The notes under the pieces: model-generated | What the model saw: only the letters and a program-made list of their open reading frames with translations | What the model was told of the DNA's origin: nothing | The model's database searches: none | NCBI GenBank assembly: GCA_034189035.1 | Contig: JAXHVA010000036.1 | Coordinates: 1 to 42,765, forward strand | DNA length: 42,765 nucleotides | Direction: 5' to 3' | Source of the DNA: JAUXFK01 sp034189035 | GTDB taxonomy: Bacteria; Desulfobacterota; UBA8473 | Made by a program: the position numbers and the translations under genes | Part shown: positions 1-8,442 of the stretch, piece after piece | Layout: the number at the start of each line of letters is the position of its first letter | Position numbering within the stretch: position 1 is the stretch's first letter

Positions 1-2485
1 TGGTGAGTATATTACTATAATAGAGCTCCAGTGAATGAAGTGTATATTTCCATGCATCTCCCTCATTGGAAACAAATGCCTGAAGTATCCCCAGAACAAT
101 GGGTTCGCACCCTGTTCTTCTGTATTCCACAGCTCCGGCAAAGGAAGGGATATGTGTAAAGCCGGCCTTTTCCGTAAGGAACTTCCCGATCTCAAGATCG
201 GGGTTGATACCCTCTTCGATGTGTCTGAAGAGCTTCAGAAATAGAGAATCTTCATAGAGAAAAGATGTGTTGCTCTGTTCCGCCTGAAGAACCTGAGATT
301 TTGTAAGCGGGAGGGTCTTTGTCCTGTTCAAGGACTTTAAGAGATTTCCAGGGCAGCCCGAAATCTCGCCGTGCATGCCTTTTACGGTGAACCTTCTTGC
401 CATGTGCAGCAGAAGATTTTCTCGAAACCCGGCATCATAAGCGCCGTCATACAGAATCCCCTCCGTCTCTTCGTTTTTCACACGGCAAATCACGGCCTTC
501 GGACTCTCCCGCATGATCTTTTCGCACCTTTCTTTGGAGGCAAAGGATAAAGGCACCAGATACGTATCCGGAAGGCCCTCGGAATAGACCACCTCAAGAA
601 AGAGCATCCATGTATCTTGCAGGGGCGTCTTCAAAATAATGTTCTCGACAATTGTGGTCCGTTGAATCCTTCTTGCCTTTCCCCCAAACCACCTGCAGTC
701 TTTTAAATACCGAGGGAGAATCTCTTTTTCCATTCGTTCCTTATTTCTATTATCAAAAACCCTTCGCAAATCACCCCTGATTATGAGTTCAACCGGATCA
801 TGCCTTTTCTCCGATATCAGGGTCTCGGGCTCTTTGGACAATAGAAACCAAAAATAGTCATGGAACCCCAGGGTGAGCGTATAATACGACTCTCGAATGC
901 ACGGAAACCTGTTCCTGCTGAAGACCTCCTCAGGCACATATCCTGCGAACCGTGCAAGGTCAAGCTTCACCACCTGGGAAAATCTGGAGAGATTCACGAC
1001 CACAAGGATGGCCTGATCATTGTATTGACGAATAAAAGAGATGACCTTGGGATTGTCTGAAGACACAAATTCAATATTTCCCCTTCCAAAGGCCTGGAAC
1101 TGTTTCCTCATGGCAATAACCCGTTTCATCCACCATAAAAGAGAAGCGTGATTTCTCTCCTGGTTTTCCACATTGACAGCCTCGTAGTGATACTCCGGAT
1201 CGATTATTACCGGCAGGTACAGTCTTTGGGGATTCGCTCTGGAAAACCCCGCGTTTCGGTCCCCGCTCCACTGCATGGGAGTCCTCACCCCGTCCCGGTC
1301 TCCCAGATAGTAGTTATCTCCCATTCCGATCTCATCTCCGTAATAGATGATGGGAGTGCCCGGCAAGGAGAAAAGAAGAAAGTTCATGATCTCTATCCGT
1401 CTTCTGTGGTTTCCGAGCAGGGGAGCCAATCGTCTGCGAATCCCGAGATTGATCCTTGCATGCGGATCCCTGGCATAGACCCTGTACATATAATCCCTCT
1501 CTTCATCCGTGACCATCTCCAGTGTAAGCTCGTCATGATTCCTCAGAAAGACCGCCCACTGGCAGCTCTCCGGTATGTGAGGGGTCTGATCGAGAATGTC
1601 CAGGATAGGGAACCTGTCCTCCATCCACAGAGACATGAATATCCTTGGCATGAGGGGGAAGTGAAAGGCCATATGACACTTATCCGCATCGCCGAAGTAT
1701 GACGCAGCATCCTCTGGCCACTGATTCGCCTCAGCAAGAAGCATCCTGGATCCGAACTTGCCGTCAATATTCGCTCGCAGTTTCTTTAAGAATGCATATG
1801 TATCGGGAAGATTTTCACAGTTCGTCCCCTCTTTTTCAAAGAGATACGGAACCGCATCCAACCTCAAACCGTCGACTCCTATTTCCAGCCAGTAGTCCAT
1901 GACCTTTTGAACGGCATTTTGCACATCCGGGTTTTCAAAGTTCAGATCAGGCTGATGAGAGTAGAAGCGATGCCAGTAATAAGACTTTGCGACCGGATCC
2001 CATGCCCAGTTGGAAACCTCGAAGTCCTTGAATATGATCCGTGCGTCTTTGTACTTTTCAGGAGTATCGCTCCATACGTAATAGTCTCTCCATCTGGAAT
2101 CCTTCTTTGCTGTCCTGGCTTTTTGAAACCAGAGATGCTGATCGGATGTGTGGTTTAAGACCAGCTCAGTAATCACCTTCATTCCCCTCTTGTGGGCTTC
2201 TCTGAGGAATCCTTTAAAGTCCCTCATAGTGCCGTAGTTGGGATGAATGTTCAAATAGTCCGCTATGTCGTATCCATCATCTCTGAGAGGCGATGGATAA
2301 AACGGAAGGAGCCATACGGCCGTTACTCCGATATCCTCAAGGTAGTCGAGCTTTTGAGTAAGTCCTTTAAAGTCGCCGATACCGTCGCCGTTGCTGTCTT
2401 TGAATGCCTTGACATGCAGTTCATATATAACCGCATCTTTGTACCAGAGAGGGTCCTCCGGAAAATGCCCGTCCATCTTGGACAC
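1..2485 (-). CDS. treS: Trehalose synthase fused to maltokinase (TreS-Mak), 3' end outside window
   Basis: The N-terminal part is a GH13 trehalose synthase that interconverts trehalose and maltose; the C-terminal part begins a maltokinase that phosphorylates maltose to maltose-1-phosphate for GlgE. About 828 codons are visible and the frame stays open to the left edge. The GH13 catalytic triad is readable: nucleophile Asp210 in GLRLDAVPYL, acid/base Glu252 in LLAEANQWP, and Asp318 in RNHDELTLEM. The maltokinase section starts near residue 580, with its characteristic CRWFGGKAR motif around Trp599; the kinase catalytic loop lies beyond the window. The start chosen is GTG at 2485, because a strong GAGGAGG (2499-2493) lies 7 bases upstream; an ATG at 2476 is the alternative. 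The gene begins 12 bases after the glgE stop, and the ribosome site overlaps that stop codon, so the two are almost certainly cotranscribed and translationally coupled. Confidence 0.95.
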   Translation of the reverse strand, partial: MSKMDGHFPEDPLWYKDAVIYELHVKAFKDSNGDGIGDFKGLTQKLDYLEDIGVTAVWLLPFYPSPLRDDGYDIADYLNIHPNYGTMRDFKGFLREAHKRGMKVITELVLNHTSDQHLWFQKARTAKKDSRWRDYYVWSDTPEKYKDARIIFKDFEVSNWAWDPVAKSYYWHRFYSHQPDLNFENPDVQNAVQKVMDYWLEIGVDGLRLDAVPYLFEKEGTNCENLPDTYAFLKKLRANIDGKFGSRMLLAEANQWPEDAASYFGDADKCHMAFHFPLMPRIFMSLWMEDRFPILDILDQTPHIPESCQWAVFLRNHDELTLEMVTDEERDYMYRVYARDPHARINLGIRRRLAPLLGNHRRRIEIMNFLLFSLPGTPIIYYGDEIGMGDNYYLGDRDGVRTPMQWSGDRNAGFSRANPQRLYLPVIIDPEYHYEAVNVENQERNHASLLWWMKRVIAMRKQFQAFGRGNIEFVSSDNPKVISFIRQYNDQAILVVVNLSRFSQVVKLDLARFAGYVPEEVFSRNRFPCIRESYYTLTLGFHDYFWFLLSKEPETLISEKRHDPVELIIRGDLRRVFDNRNKERMEKEILPRYLKDCRWFGGKARRIQRTTIVENIILKTPLQDTWMLFLEVVYSEGLPDTYLVPLSFASKERCEKIMRESPKAVICRVKNEETEGILYDGAYDAGFRENLLLHMARRFTVKGMHGEISGCPGNLLKSLNRTKTLPLTKSQVLQAEQSNTSFLYEDSLFLKLFRHIEEGINPDLEIGKFLTEKAGFTHIPSFAGAVEYRRTGCEPIVLGILQAFVSNEGDAWKYTLHSLELYYSNILT

Positions 2486-2497
2486 GAAAAAGCCTCC

Positions 2498-4483
2498 TCA
2501 CATGAAATAATCAAAATCCATCTCTCTCTTCATCCGTTTCCTTACACGGAAGATCCGGCCGGGCAGAACCTTTGGATTGAGTTCGATGTAGTTCCATTCC
2601 CCGTGCCATATGAACTTGTCTTCGCTCAAAAGATCATGCACAAGATACGGTTTTCCGGCTTCTATTCCCAGCTCGTCTATGGGTACCCTGACACGTCCCG
2701 ATTGTGTATTGACGGGGTCCAGATTGATCACGACCAGAATGACGTTGGCAAGGTCTTCAGTGGCCTTTCCATAGAAGAGAAAAGACTCGTTCTCCACATC
2801 ATAAAATCTCAGGCTCCACATCCTCTGGAGAGCGGGGTTCTCTCTTCGTATTGTATTGATACGCGCAATGTAGTCGTTAAGATTCCCCGGGGCACTCCAG
2901 TCCCATGCCCTGATCTCATATTTCTCAGAGTTGAGATACTCTTCCTTCCCGGGTACGGCTTCATTGATACACAGTTCAAAGGCGGGGCCGTATACTCCGT
3001 AATTGGATGAAAGGGTCGCGGCTAGGATGAGTCTCATGATAAAGGAAGGCCGTCCTCCGTACTGGAGGTGTTCAGGCAGTATGTCGGGTGTATTGGGCCA
3101 GAAATTGGGCCTCATGTATTCTTTGAGTTCAGCCTGAGTCAGTTCCGTGAGGTACTCTGTAAACTCCTGCTTCGTATTCCTCCATGTAAAGTATGTATAC
3201 GACTGACTGAATCCCAGTTTGGCGAGACGGCGCATCACCTTCGGACGGGTGAATGCCTCGGAGAGGAAGATCACATCCGGCCAATCTTTCTTGATTTCAC
3301 CGATAAGCCACTCCCAGAAAGAAAAGGGTTTGGTATGGGGGTTATCGACCCTGAATATGCGAATTCCTTTCTGAATCCAGAAGACCAATATGCTCTTCAA
3401 TTCTTCCCACAGATCCTCCCATTTTTCCGTCCCGAAATCGAGAGGAAGGACATCTTCATACTTTTTAGGAGGGTTTTCAGCGTATTGGACGGTCCGATCG
3501 GGCCGCCATTGAAACCATTCGGGATGTTCTTTGACATACGGATGGTCCGGTGAACATTGAAAGGCCAGATCCATGGCGATCTCAATGTTAAAATCTTTTG
3601 CCCTGTGCGCCAATTGTTCAAAGTCTTCCATGGTGCCGAGTTGGGGGTGGACCGCTTTGTGTCCCCCTTCTTTCGAGCCAATTGCCCATGGGCTTCCCAC
3701 ATCATCACTGAGTGATGTGGGGGAATTATTCTTTCCCTTGCGTTTTGTTACGCCTATGGGGTGGATCGGAGGGAAGTACAGGACATCAAACCCCATCCTT
3801 GAAAGCTCAGGAAGAAGTCTTTCGCAGTCCCGGAATGTCCCATGTTTCCCCTGTTCATTTGAGCATGACCTGGGAAAACATTCATACCATGTACTGAACA
3901 TGGCTTTTTCCCTGTCTACGACAACAAGCAGCTCTTTTGAGTATCGAATGGCAAGACTTCTGTCGGGATACCTGTCCATCAACCTGGCCGGATCATCGGA
4001 AAAGAGAGATTCAATCGCTTTGTCTCGATCGGACTCACTGCGCAAGAAATCTGCATACGCCTTGAGCTTCTTTGCGTCTTCTCTCTTTGCCCGCTTCAAA
4101 GCATCCTCAATATATCCTACACCCACGAGTAAATCAACCGCCACATCCTGGTGGGCCTCTATCTTTTTTCGGATGTTTCCCAGCCATGTTATGAAATGAT
4201 TGACCCACCCCTCTATGGTATAAACATATGATCCCACCTCTTCAACGTAAAATTCCCCGTTCCACTGATCGTTGATCTGGAACCGCATGGGCGCTTCTTG
4301 CCAACACGAATCATGAGGCCCTCTATACATGAGTATAGCCGATGCAGCACTATGACCGTCGACAAAGATGTCCGCATTCACAGATACCTTCTGCCCCACA
4401 ACCCTTTTGATGGGAAAACGACCGCAGTCTATTTCAGGGTTTACATTCTCTATGACCACCCTTACCCTTCCTTCACCCTTCAT
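2498..4483 (-). CDS. glgE: Alpha-1,4-glucan:maltose-1-phosphate maltosyltransferase
   Basis: This GH13_3 enzyme transfers maltosyl units from maltose-1-phosphate to growing alpha-1,4-glucan in the cytoplasm. From the ATG at 4483 the protein has 661 residues, normal for GlgE. The N-terminal domain opens with the family pattern RVVIENV..DCGRFPIKR. The catalytic nucleophile is Asp380 in FRVDNPHTKP and the general acid is Glu409 in FLSEAFTRP. Upstream in-frame TTG at 4552 would add 23 residues that look unlike the family. The ATG is preferred because GGAG (4498-4495) precedes it, although the 11-base spacing is long. The gene leads a two-gene operon with treS-mak, giving the complete trehalose-to-glucan route; the branching enzyme GlgB is not in the window. 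The usual GlgE partner order, with TreS-Mak adjacent, supports the call. Confidence 0.95.
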   Translation of the reverse strand: MKGEGRVRVVIENVNPEIDCGRFPIKRVVGQKVSVNADIFVDGHSAASAILMYRGPHDSCWQEAPMRFQINDQWNGEFYVEEVGSYVYTIEGWVNHFITWLGNIRKKIEAHQDVAVDLLVGVGYIEDALKRAKREDAKKLKAYADFLRSESDRDKAIESLFSDDPARLMDRYPDRSLAIRYSKELLVVVDREKAMFSTWYECFPRSCSNEQGKHGTFRDCERLLPELSRMGFDVLYFPPIHPIGVTKRKGKNNSPTSLSDDVGSPWAIGSKEGGHKAVHPQLGTMEDFEQLAHRAKDFNIEIAMDLAFQCSPDHPYVKEHPEWFQWRPDRTVQYAENPPKKYEDVLPLDFGTEKWEDLWEELKSILVFWIQKGIRIFRVDNPHTKPFSFWEWLIGEIKKDWPDVIFLSEAFTRPKVMRRLAKLGFSQSYTYFTWRNTKQEFTEYLTELTQAELKEYMRPNFWPNTPDILPEHLQYGGRPSFIMRLILAATLSSNYGVYGPAFELCINEAVPGKEEYLNSEKYEIRAWDWSAPGNLNDYIARINTIRRENPALQRMWSLRFYDVENESFLFYGKATEDLANVILVVINLDPVNTQSGRVRVPIDELGIEAGKPYLVHDLLSEDKFIWHGEWNYIELNPKVLPGRIFRVRKRMKREMDFDYFM

Positions 4484-4575
4484 GTAAAGTCGTGCTCCTT
4501 TTTTTAACGAGAAGAGGGTATTCGCAGCATGAATCCCGGAAATGATACTCAAGATTCTTTTGTCATTGAAACTCC

Positions 4576-4604
4576 ATCATAGTCAAAATCTAAGACATTG
4601 AAAA
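4576..4604 (-). promoter_or_regulatory. Candidate sigma-70-type promoter for glgE-treS
   Basis: Read on the minus strand, TTTTCA (4604-4599) and TATGAT (4581-4576) are separated by 17 bases. This is 4/6 and 5/6 to the -35 and -10 consensus. It lies about 90 bases upstream of the glgE ATG. The region is AT-rich, so chance matches are expected, and the call is tentative. Confidence 0.3.
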
Positions 4605-4636
4605 GTATTTTTTTTAAACTTTTATCTCAATACTAC

Positions 4637-4801
4637 AGCGACACTTTTATACAATTCCGTAAAGAGGTCTTTCAAACAGCCGGTAGGCTGATTAACTATT
4701 TTTAGAAAACCACAAGATCCACAAACCCATTAATTCTCTGTTTAGTGTTGATCTGCATATAGGATATTTTGTGATAGTTTAGCTTTTTAAAAAGTGTCGC
4801 T
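4637..4801. repeat. Perfect 12-bp inverted repeat with 141-bp spacer
   Basis: The arm AGCGACACTTTT at 4637-4648 is the exact reverse complement of AAAAGTGTCGCT at 4790-4801. The right arm abuts the left edge of the larger inverted-repeat element at 4812-4987, so the two may belong to one composite or nested element. No coding sequence is visible between the arms. Confidence 0.5.
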
Positions 4802-4811
4802 TCAACGACAA

Positions 4812-4987
4812 TCAAATTTTAATCCGTGTAAAACTCGCACCCAAGTGAGCGTAAAGAAAGAACAGTATGTGATCATTCAATTCAGTAGTTCCATTATTAA
4901 TTATTTTCAGATATTAAATGTGAGGTTATTCCCTGTTCTTTCTTTACGCTCACTAAGCGCTCAGACAATACACACATTAAAATTTGA
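4812..4987. repeat. MITE-like element with long imperfect terminal inverted repeats
   Basis: Two nested perfect matches give the structure. TCAAATTTTAAT at 4812-4823 pairs with ATTAAAATTTGA at 4976-4987. A 22-bp block at 4844-4865 (starting AGTGAGCGTAAAG) is the exact reverse complement of 4933-4954. The 20-21 bases between the blocks are partly similar, so each arm is roughly 54 bases around a 67-base AT-rich centre. Similarity continues weakly outward to about 4796 and 5003. No transposase and no clear target duplication are seen. It could be a miniature transposon remnant or a large structured RNA. Confidence 0.55.
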
Positions 4988-5124
4988 CCGTCTTTGACGG
5001 CTTGATGATAGCTTTCTATTTCATAACGCTAAAATAATACGATATTTTCAACAGGGCCTTGGAAATAGATGATTTTAACTGCAGTAATACATTGCGATGT
5101 GCCCTTACATCTGAATCTGACCTT

Positions 5125-5150
5125 TCTGCGTGCGGCTACGCACAGGCAGA
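5125..5150. repeat. Bulged GC-rich hairpin, REP-like
   Basis: TCTGC-GTGCG, loop GCTA, CGCAC-AG-GCAGA forms two 5-bp stems with a 2-base bulge. It stands out as the only GC-rich spot in an AT-rich region. No T-run follows, so it is not a convincing terminator. A repetitive extragenic palindrome is the likeliest reading. Confidence 0.4.
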
Positions 5151-5343
5151 CTTAGAGATTGCTGGAAAAACCTCCCTTTTATTATTTAATATATTACTCA
5201 ATTTATATACAAAAATGAATATTAATCAAGGGAAATTATTCAGCAAAGTAGCAACAAAAATATTTATAAATGACAACTAATATTTATATTGACATATTGT
5301 TCTATTTCAATTATTTTTCTACACACTTCCTTAATAAAAAGGT

Positions 5344-5368
5344 ATAATTTATAAATCGTATAAATTAT
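5344..5368. promoter_or_regulatory. AT-rich 10+10 dyad upstream of zinc-ribbon gene
   Basis: ATAATTTATA (5344-5353) and its reverse complement TATAAATTAT (5359-5368) flank a 5-base spacer. It lies about 130 bases upstream of the start at 5499. It could be an operator overlapping a promoter, but in such AT-rich DNA chance is a real alternative. Confidence 0.25.
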
Positions 5369-5498
5369 TATTTTCGCCCCATGAATGTCTTTCATTTTTG
5401 CCTTTCGTTCTTAGTTCTTCTTAAAGAATGGGCGACTGATCTTAAATGATGAAAGAGTAAAGAGTCTTGTTATTTATGAATTGAAAAGGGGGGGTTGT

Positions 5499-5804
5499 AT
5501 GCCAAGAAAGCCAAGTGAAACAGAAGAGGAATACTTTACTAGGGTTGAGATTGAAAAGAAAAAGAAGTCGATGGAAGAAAAGAGTAAAAATATCGCAAGC
5601 GATGAAAAGAAAAGAATAAAAGAACTTCATTTTATGAGATGTCCAAAATGTGGAATGGAGCTTACAGAGATTGATTACAGAAAAATTAAAGTAGATAAAT
5701 GTTTCTCCTGTCAGGGGGTCTGGCTGGACGCCGGAGAGCTGGAAGCTGTATCAGAGCTTGATCGATCAGTCATGAATAAATTTTTCAGTATTTTTAATAC
5801 ATAA
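5499..5804 (+). CDS. Small zinc-ribbon (zf-TFIIB type) protein
   Basis: A 101-residue protein with a highly charged, Lys/Glu-rich helical N-terminal half (residues 1-45, probably coiled) and a C-terminal zinc ribbon. The ribbon reads CPKCGMEL...DKCFSCQGVWLDAGEL, the pattern of the zf-TFIIB family (two CxxC pairs followed by GVWLDxGEL). The ATG at 5499 is chosen because a purine-rich AAGGGGGGG ends 4 bases upstream; an upstream TTG at 5481 would overlap that site. The molecular function of these small proteins is unknown; they are presumed to bind nucleic acid or protein. It stands alone about 100 bases before the channel gene. The domain call is firm, the role is not. Confidence 0.8.
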   Translation: MPRKPSETEEEYFTRVEIEKKKKSMEEKSKNIASDEKKRIKELHFMRCPKCGMELTEIDYRKIKVDKCFSCQGVWLDAGELEAVSELDRSVMNKFFSIFNT

Positions 5805-5903
5805 TAAAATCTTCTTTTTGATAAGTCCATGTTTCAGATGAACCATATCTCTTTTCAAAAAAATTCTTAAGATAATTCTATCGAGAAATGAAAAAGGAGA
5901 ATC

Positions 5904-7001
5904 ATGAAGATGGCAAAGGATTTTATTGAAAAGGTGATTTTATGTATTGCATTGCTTATTACTTTGAGCCCAGGAGATATCAAAGGAGAGATACATACCC
6001 CCACATATAAAAAGCTCATTGTCGGAACAAAAGAAGCGCTTCCGTTTGCCATAAAGACAATGAACGGCGATTGGGAGGGGATCAGCATAGATCTCTGGCG
6101 GCAGATTGCTGATGAGCTGGAATTGAGATATGAATTCAAAGAGGCTGATTTAAAAGGCTTGATAGACGGGGTTTCTCAAGGCACATTCGATGTGGCAGTC
6201 GCAGCCTTATCTATAACTCCTGAGCGAGAAAAGATCCTCGATTTTACTCATCCGTTTTATACAACAGGTCTCGGCATAGCGATTTCATCGCAAGGAGGTA
6301 ATCCATGGCTATCCGTTGTACAACGGTTCTTTTCCTTCACTTTCCTGAAGGTAACCCTCTCCCTTATCTTTTTATTATTCGTTATCGGCATCTGCATATG
6401 GTGGTGTGAAAGAACGCAAAATTCAGAACAATTCGGAGGAAACGCCCCCAAAGGAATTTGGTCAGGGTTCTGGTGGTCTGCTGTTACCCTCACAACCGTA
6501 GGATATGGGGACAAGGCTCCTGTTACCATTGGCGGACGGATCCTTGCTGTTGTTTGGATGTTCTCGGGAATTGTTATTATATCGAGTTTTACCGCCGCAA
6601 TTACCACAACCCTTACTGTAACACATCTTCAATCCCAAATACAGGGACCTGAGCACCTCTCAAACGTTCGTGTTGGCACTATTCCATACTCTTCCAGCGA
6701 AACTTACCTGCGTGATCATCTTATTTCCTATAAGACCTATAAGACTCCGCATGAAGGTCTAAGTTCTCTTGTTGATGGGAAGACCGATGCACTAGTATAT
6801 GATTCGCCGGTCCTTCATTACCTGGCAAACAAGGAGTTTAAGGGCAATGTTGAGATACTGCCTGTTACGTTTTCCAGCCAAAATTACGCCATCGCTCTGC
6901 CGGAGGGCACCTCTTTAAGGGAACCTGTCAATCGAGTTTTGTTGAAAGAGATCCAGAAGAAATCATGGGAAGACATCCTGTACAAGTACATGGGAAGATG
7001 A
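5904..7001 (+). CDS. GluR0-like ligand-gated potassium channel
   Basis: A prokaryotic ionotropic glutamate-receptor-type channel of 365 residues. A signal peptide (about 1-28) is followed by the first lobe of a periplasmic solute-binding domain (about 35-135), a membrane helix (about 147-168), a pore loop with TTVGYGD (selectivity filter Gly200-Tyr201-Gly202), a second helix (about 212-235), and the second binding lobe to the C-terminus. Amino-acid-binding landmarks are present: the Arg in ITPEREKILDF, and the Asp in DALVYDSP that normally contacts an amino group. The GYG filter predicts K+ selectivity. The start has AAAGGAGA just upstream. It lies in the same direction as, and 93 bases before, an MscS channel. 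The ligand cannot be inferred beyond an amino acid or related solute. Confidence 0.88.
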   Translation: MKMAKDFIEKVILCIALLITLSPGDIKGEIHTPTYKKLIVGTKEALPFAIKTMNGDWEGISIDLWRQIADELELRYEFKEADLKGLIDGVSQGTFDVAVAALSITPEREKILDFTHPFYTTGLGIAISSQGGNPWLSVVQRFFSFTFLKVTLSLIFLLFVIGICIWWCERTQNSEQFGGNAPKGIWSGFWWSAVTLTTVGYGDKAPVTIGGRILAVVWMFSGIVIISSFTAAITTTLTVTHLQSQIQGPEHLSNVRVGTIPYSSSETYLRDHLISYKTYKTPHEGLSSLVDGKTDALVYDSPVLHYLANKEFKGNVEILPVTFSSQNYAIALPEGTSLREPVNRVLLKEIQKKSWEDILYKYMGR

Positions 7002-7094
7002 AGTATGTTTACCGTAATTGTTCTGCAAAATAAAACGCACTATTCAGGGGTTGAGGAGCTTTTAATTCTCTTAAAGGCATAAGTAGGGAGTGTT

Positions 7095-8177
7095 ATGGAA
7101 GGACTATTTGAACAATGGAACCCCTGGGCATCATCTGGGGTTCTCACAGGAGGGTCGATACTTCTCGGCATCTTTGTCCATATATTAATATTTAAGACCA
7201 TTGAAAGGGTTTCACTCAGCACACATACGGTCTTGGACAACTCTTTTATAAAGCACTGCCGCAGACCTTCCATGTTGATCATCCCTATTATCATCATAAG
7301 AGTTGTACTGCCTCTATTCACATTGCCTCCTTTATATTTAGGCTTTTTCAAACAGGTGCTGAGCCTTGCTATGATTGTCTCCATAGCATGGCTTCTCATC
7401 AAGATCACATTTGTTTTAGAAGACCTTATATTGAGCCAATACAGGGTCGATGTCAGCGATAATCTCGAGGCGAGGAGAATTCACACCCAGATACAGTTTT
7501 TTAAAAGAGCGGCAGTTATTGTAATCGGCATTCTCACACTCGCCATTATTCTCACCACGTTTGACAAACTCAGCCAATTCGGAACGAGTATCCTAGCATC
7601 TGCCGGGATCATCGGGATCATTGTTGGATTCGCAGCTCAGCGCTCCATTGCCACGCTCCTTGCCGGTTTGCAGATTGCAGTTACCCAGCCCATACGCATT
7701 GACGATGTGGTCATTGTCGAAAATGAATGGGGGCGAATCGAAGAGATTACCCTGACCTATGTGGTTGTGAAAATCTGGGACCAACGACGCCTCGTCTTGC
7801 CTATAACCTACTTTATCGAGAAACCGTTTCAGAACTGGACACGGACCTCGGCTGAAATACTGGGCACGGTCTTTTTATATGTGGATTACACTGTGCCCAT
7901 AGAGTCCATACGTGAGGAATTGGGTCGAATTCTTGAGGGTTCGACATTGTGGGACAGGCGAGTAAGTGTACTCCATGTAACCAATGCAACAGAGCGAACC
8001 GTTGAGCTTCGCGCTCTGATGAGCGCTTCAGATGCCTCCAATGCATGGGGTCTGCGCTGCGAAGTCAGGGAAAAACTCATTGATTTTGTTCAGAAAAACT
8101 ATCCTGGCAGCCTGCCAAGGCTCAGGACGGAAATTGTTGAAAAGGAGGGCAATTATGACAAAAAAACTGGGAGTTAA
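7095..8177 (+). CDS. MscS-family mechanosensitive channel
   Basis: A 360-residue small-conductance mechanosensitive channel of the inner membrane, which opens under tension to release solutes. About four or five hydrophobic helices fill residues 15-190. The pore-lining helix is recognised by the Gly/Ala-rich SAGIIGIIVGFAAQRSI followed by NxxAGLQI-like ATLLAGLQIAVTQPIRIDD, then the conserved beta domain (VENEWGRIEEITLTYVVV). This is longer than E. coli MscS (286 residues) and closer to YnaI-type channels. A TAGGGAG site precedes the ATG. Its last 23 bases overlap the start of the CBM48 gene in another frame, implying translational coupling. Confidence 0.9.
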   Translation: MEGLFEQWNPWASSGVLTGGSILLGIFVHILIFKTIERVSLSTHTVLDNSFIKHCRRPSMLIIPIIIIRVVLPLFTLPPLYLGFFKQVLSLAMIVSIAWLLIKITFVLEDLILSQYRVDVSDNLEARRIHTQIQFFKRAAVIVIGILTLAIILTTFDKLSQFGTSILASAGIIGIIVGFAAQRSIATLLAGLQIAVTQPIRIDDVVIVENEWGRIEEITLTYVVVKIWDQRRLVLPITYFIEKPFQNWTRTSAEILGTVFLYVDYTVPIESIREELGRILEGSTLWDRRVSVLHVTNATERTVELRALMSASDASNAWGLRCEVREKLIDFVQKNYPGSLPRLRTEIVEKEGNYDKKTGS

Positions 8178-8442
8178 AGAGAAAAAGAGGAAAATCACAT
8201 TTACATTCGAATCGCACGGTGCAAGAAAAGTCATTCTCATGGGGGATTTCAACAAATGGAATCCGAAAAAACACGCTATGAAGACGGATCCGGATGGGAT
8301 ATGGGAAAAAACAGTGATGCTTGAACCCGGACGATATGAGTACAAGTTTCTCGTTGACGGCGAATGGCACGAAGATCCCCTGAACAGGGATGTGAGTGTC
8401 AACTGTTTCGGAACGCAAAACAACGTCGTCAATGTTTCATAA
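8155..8442 (+). CDS. Stand-alone CBM48 / AMPK-beta-type glycogen-binding protein
   Basis: A 95-residue protein that is almost entirely one carbohydrate-binding module 48. The fold markers are VILMGDFNKWN, the spaced DPDGIWEKTV strand, and GRYEYKFLVDGEW, as in the glycogen-binding domains of AMPK beta subunits and GH13 N-terminal domains. There is no catalytic domain, so it probably binds glycogen or maltodextrin as an adaptor or sensor (inference). The ATG at 8155 is chosen because AAGGAGGG ends 5 bases upstream. It overlaps the MscS gene by 23 bases and is followed by gapA after 181 bases. The coupling to a channel is unusual. Confidence 0.87.
   Translation: MTKKLGVKEKKRKITFTFESHGARKVILMGDFNKWNPKKHAMKTDPDGIWEKTVMLEPGRYEYKFLVDGEWHEDPLNRDVSVNCFGTQNNVVNVS

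Larger units (their letters stand above)
4553..5498. other. AT-rich gene-free stretch
   Basis: About 0.95 kb separates the divergent glgE and zinc-ribbon genes. No reading frame here has a ribosome-binding site together with protein-like composition. It holds a candidate glgE promoter, two sets of inverted repeats (4637-4801 and 4812-4987), a bulged GC-rich hairpin (5125-5150) and an AT-rich dyad (5344-5368). A TTGACA at 5289 followed after 17 bases by TATTTT is a weak possible promoter for the plus-strand gene at 5499. Confidence 0.6.

Noticed and set aside
2192..3010. 272-codon plus-strand open frame
   Set aside because: It lies antisense across the end of glgE and the start of treS, which have clear catalytic motifs; it has no ribosome site or recognisable domain.
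3573..4199. 208-codon plus-strand open frame
   Set aside because: Antisense to the GlgE coding region; low-complexity composition typical of a mirror frame.
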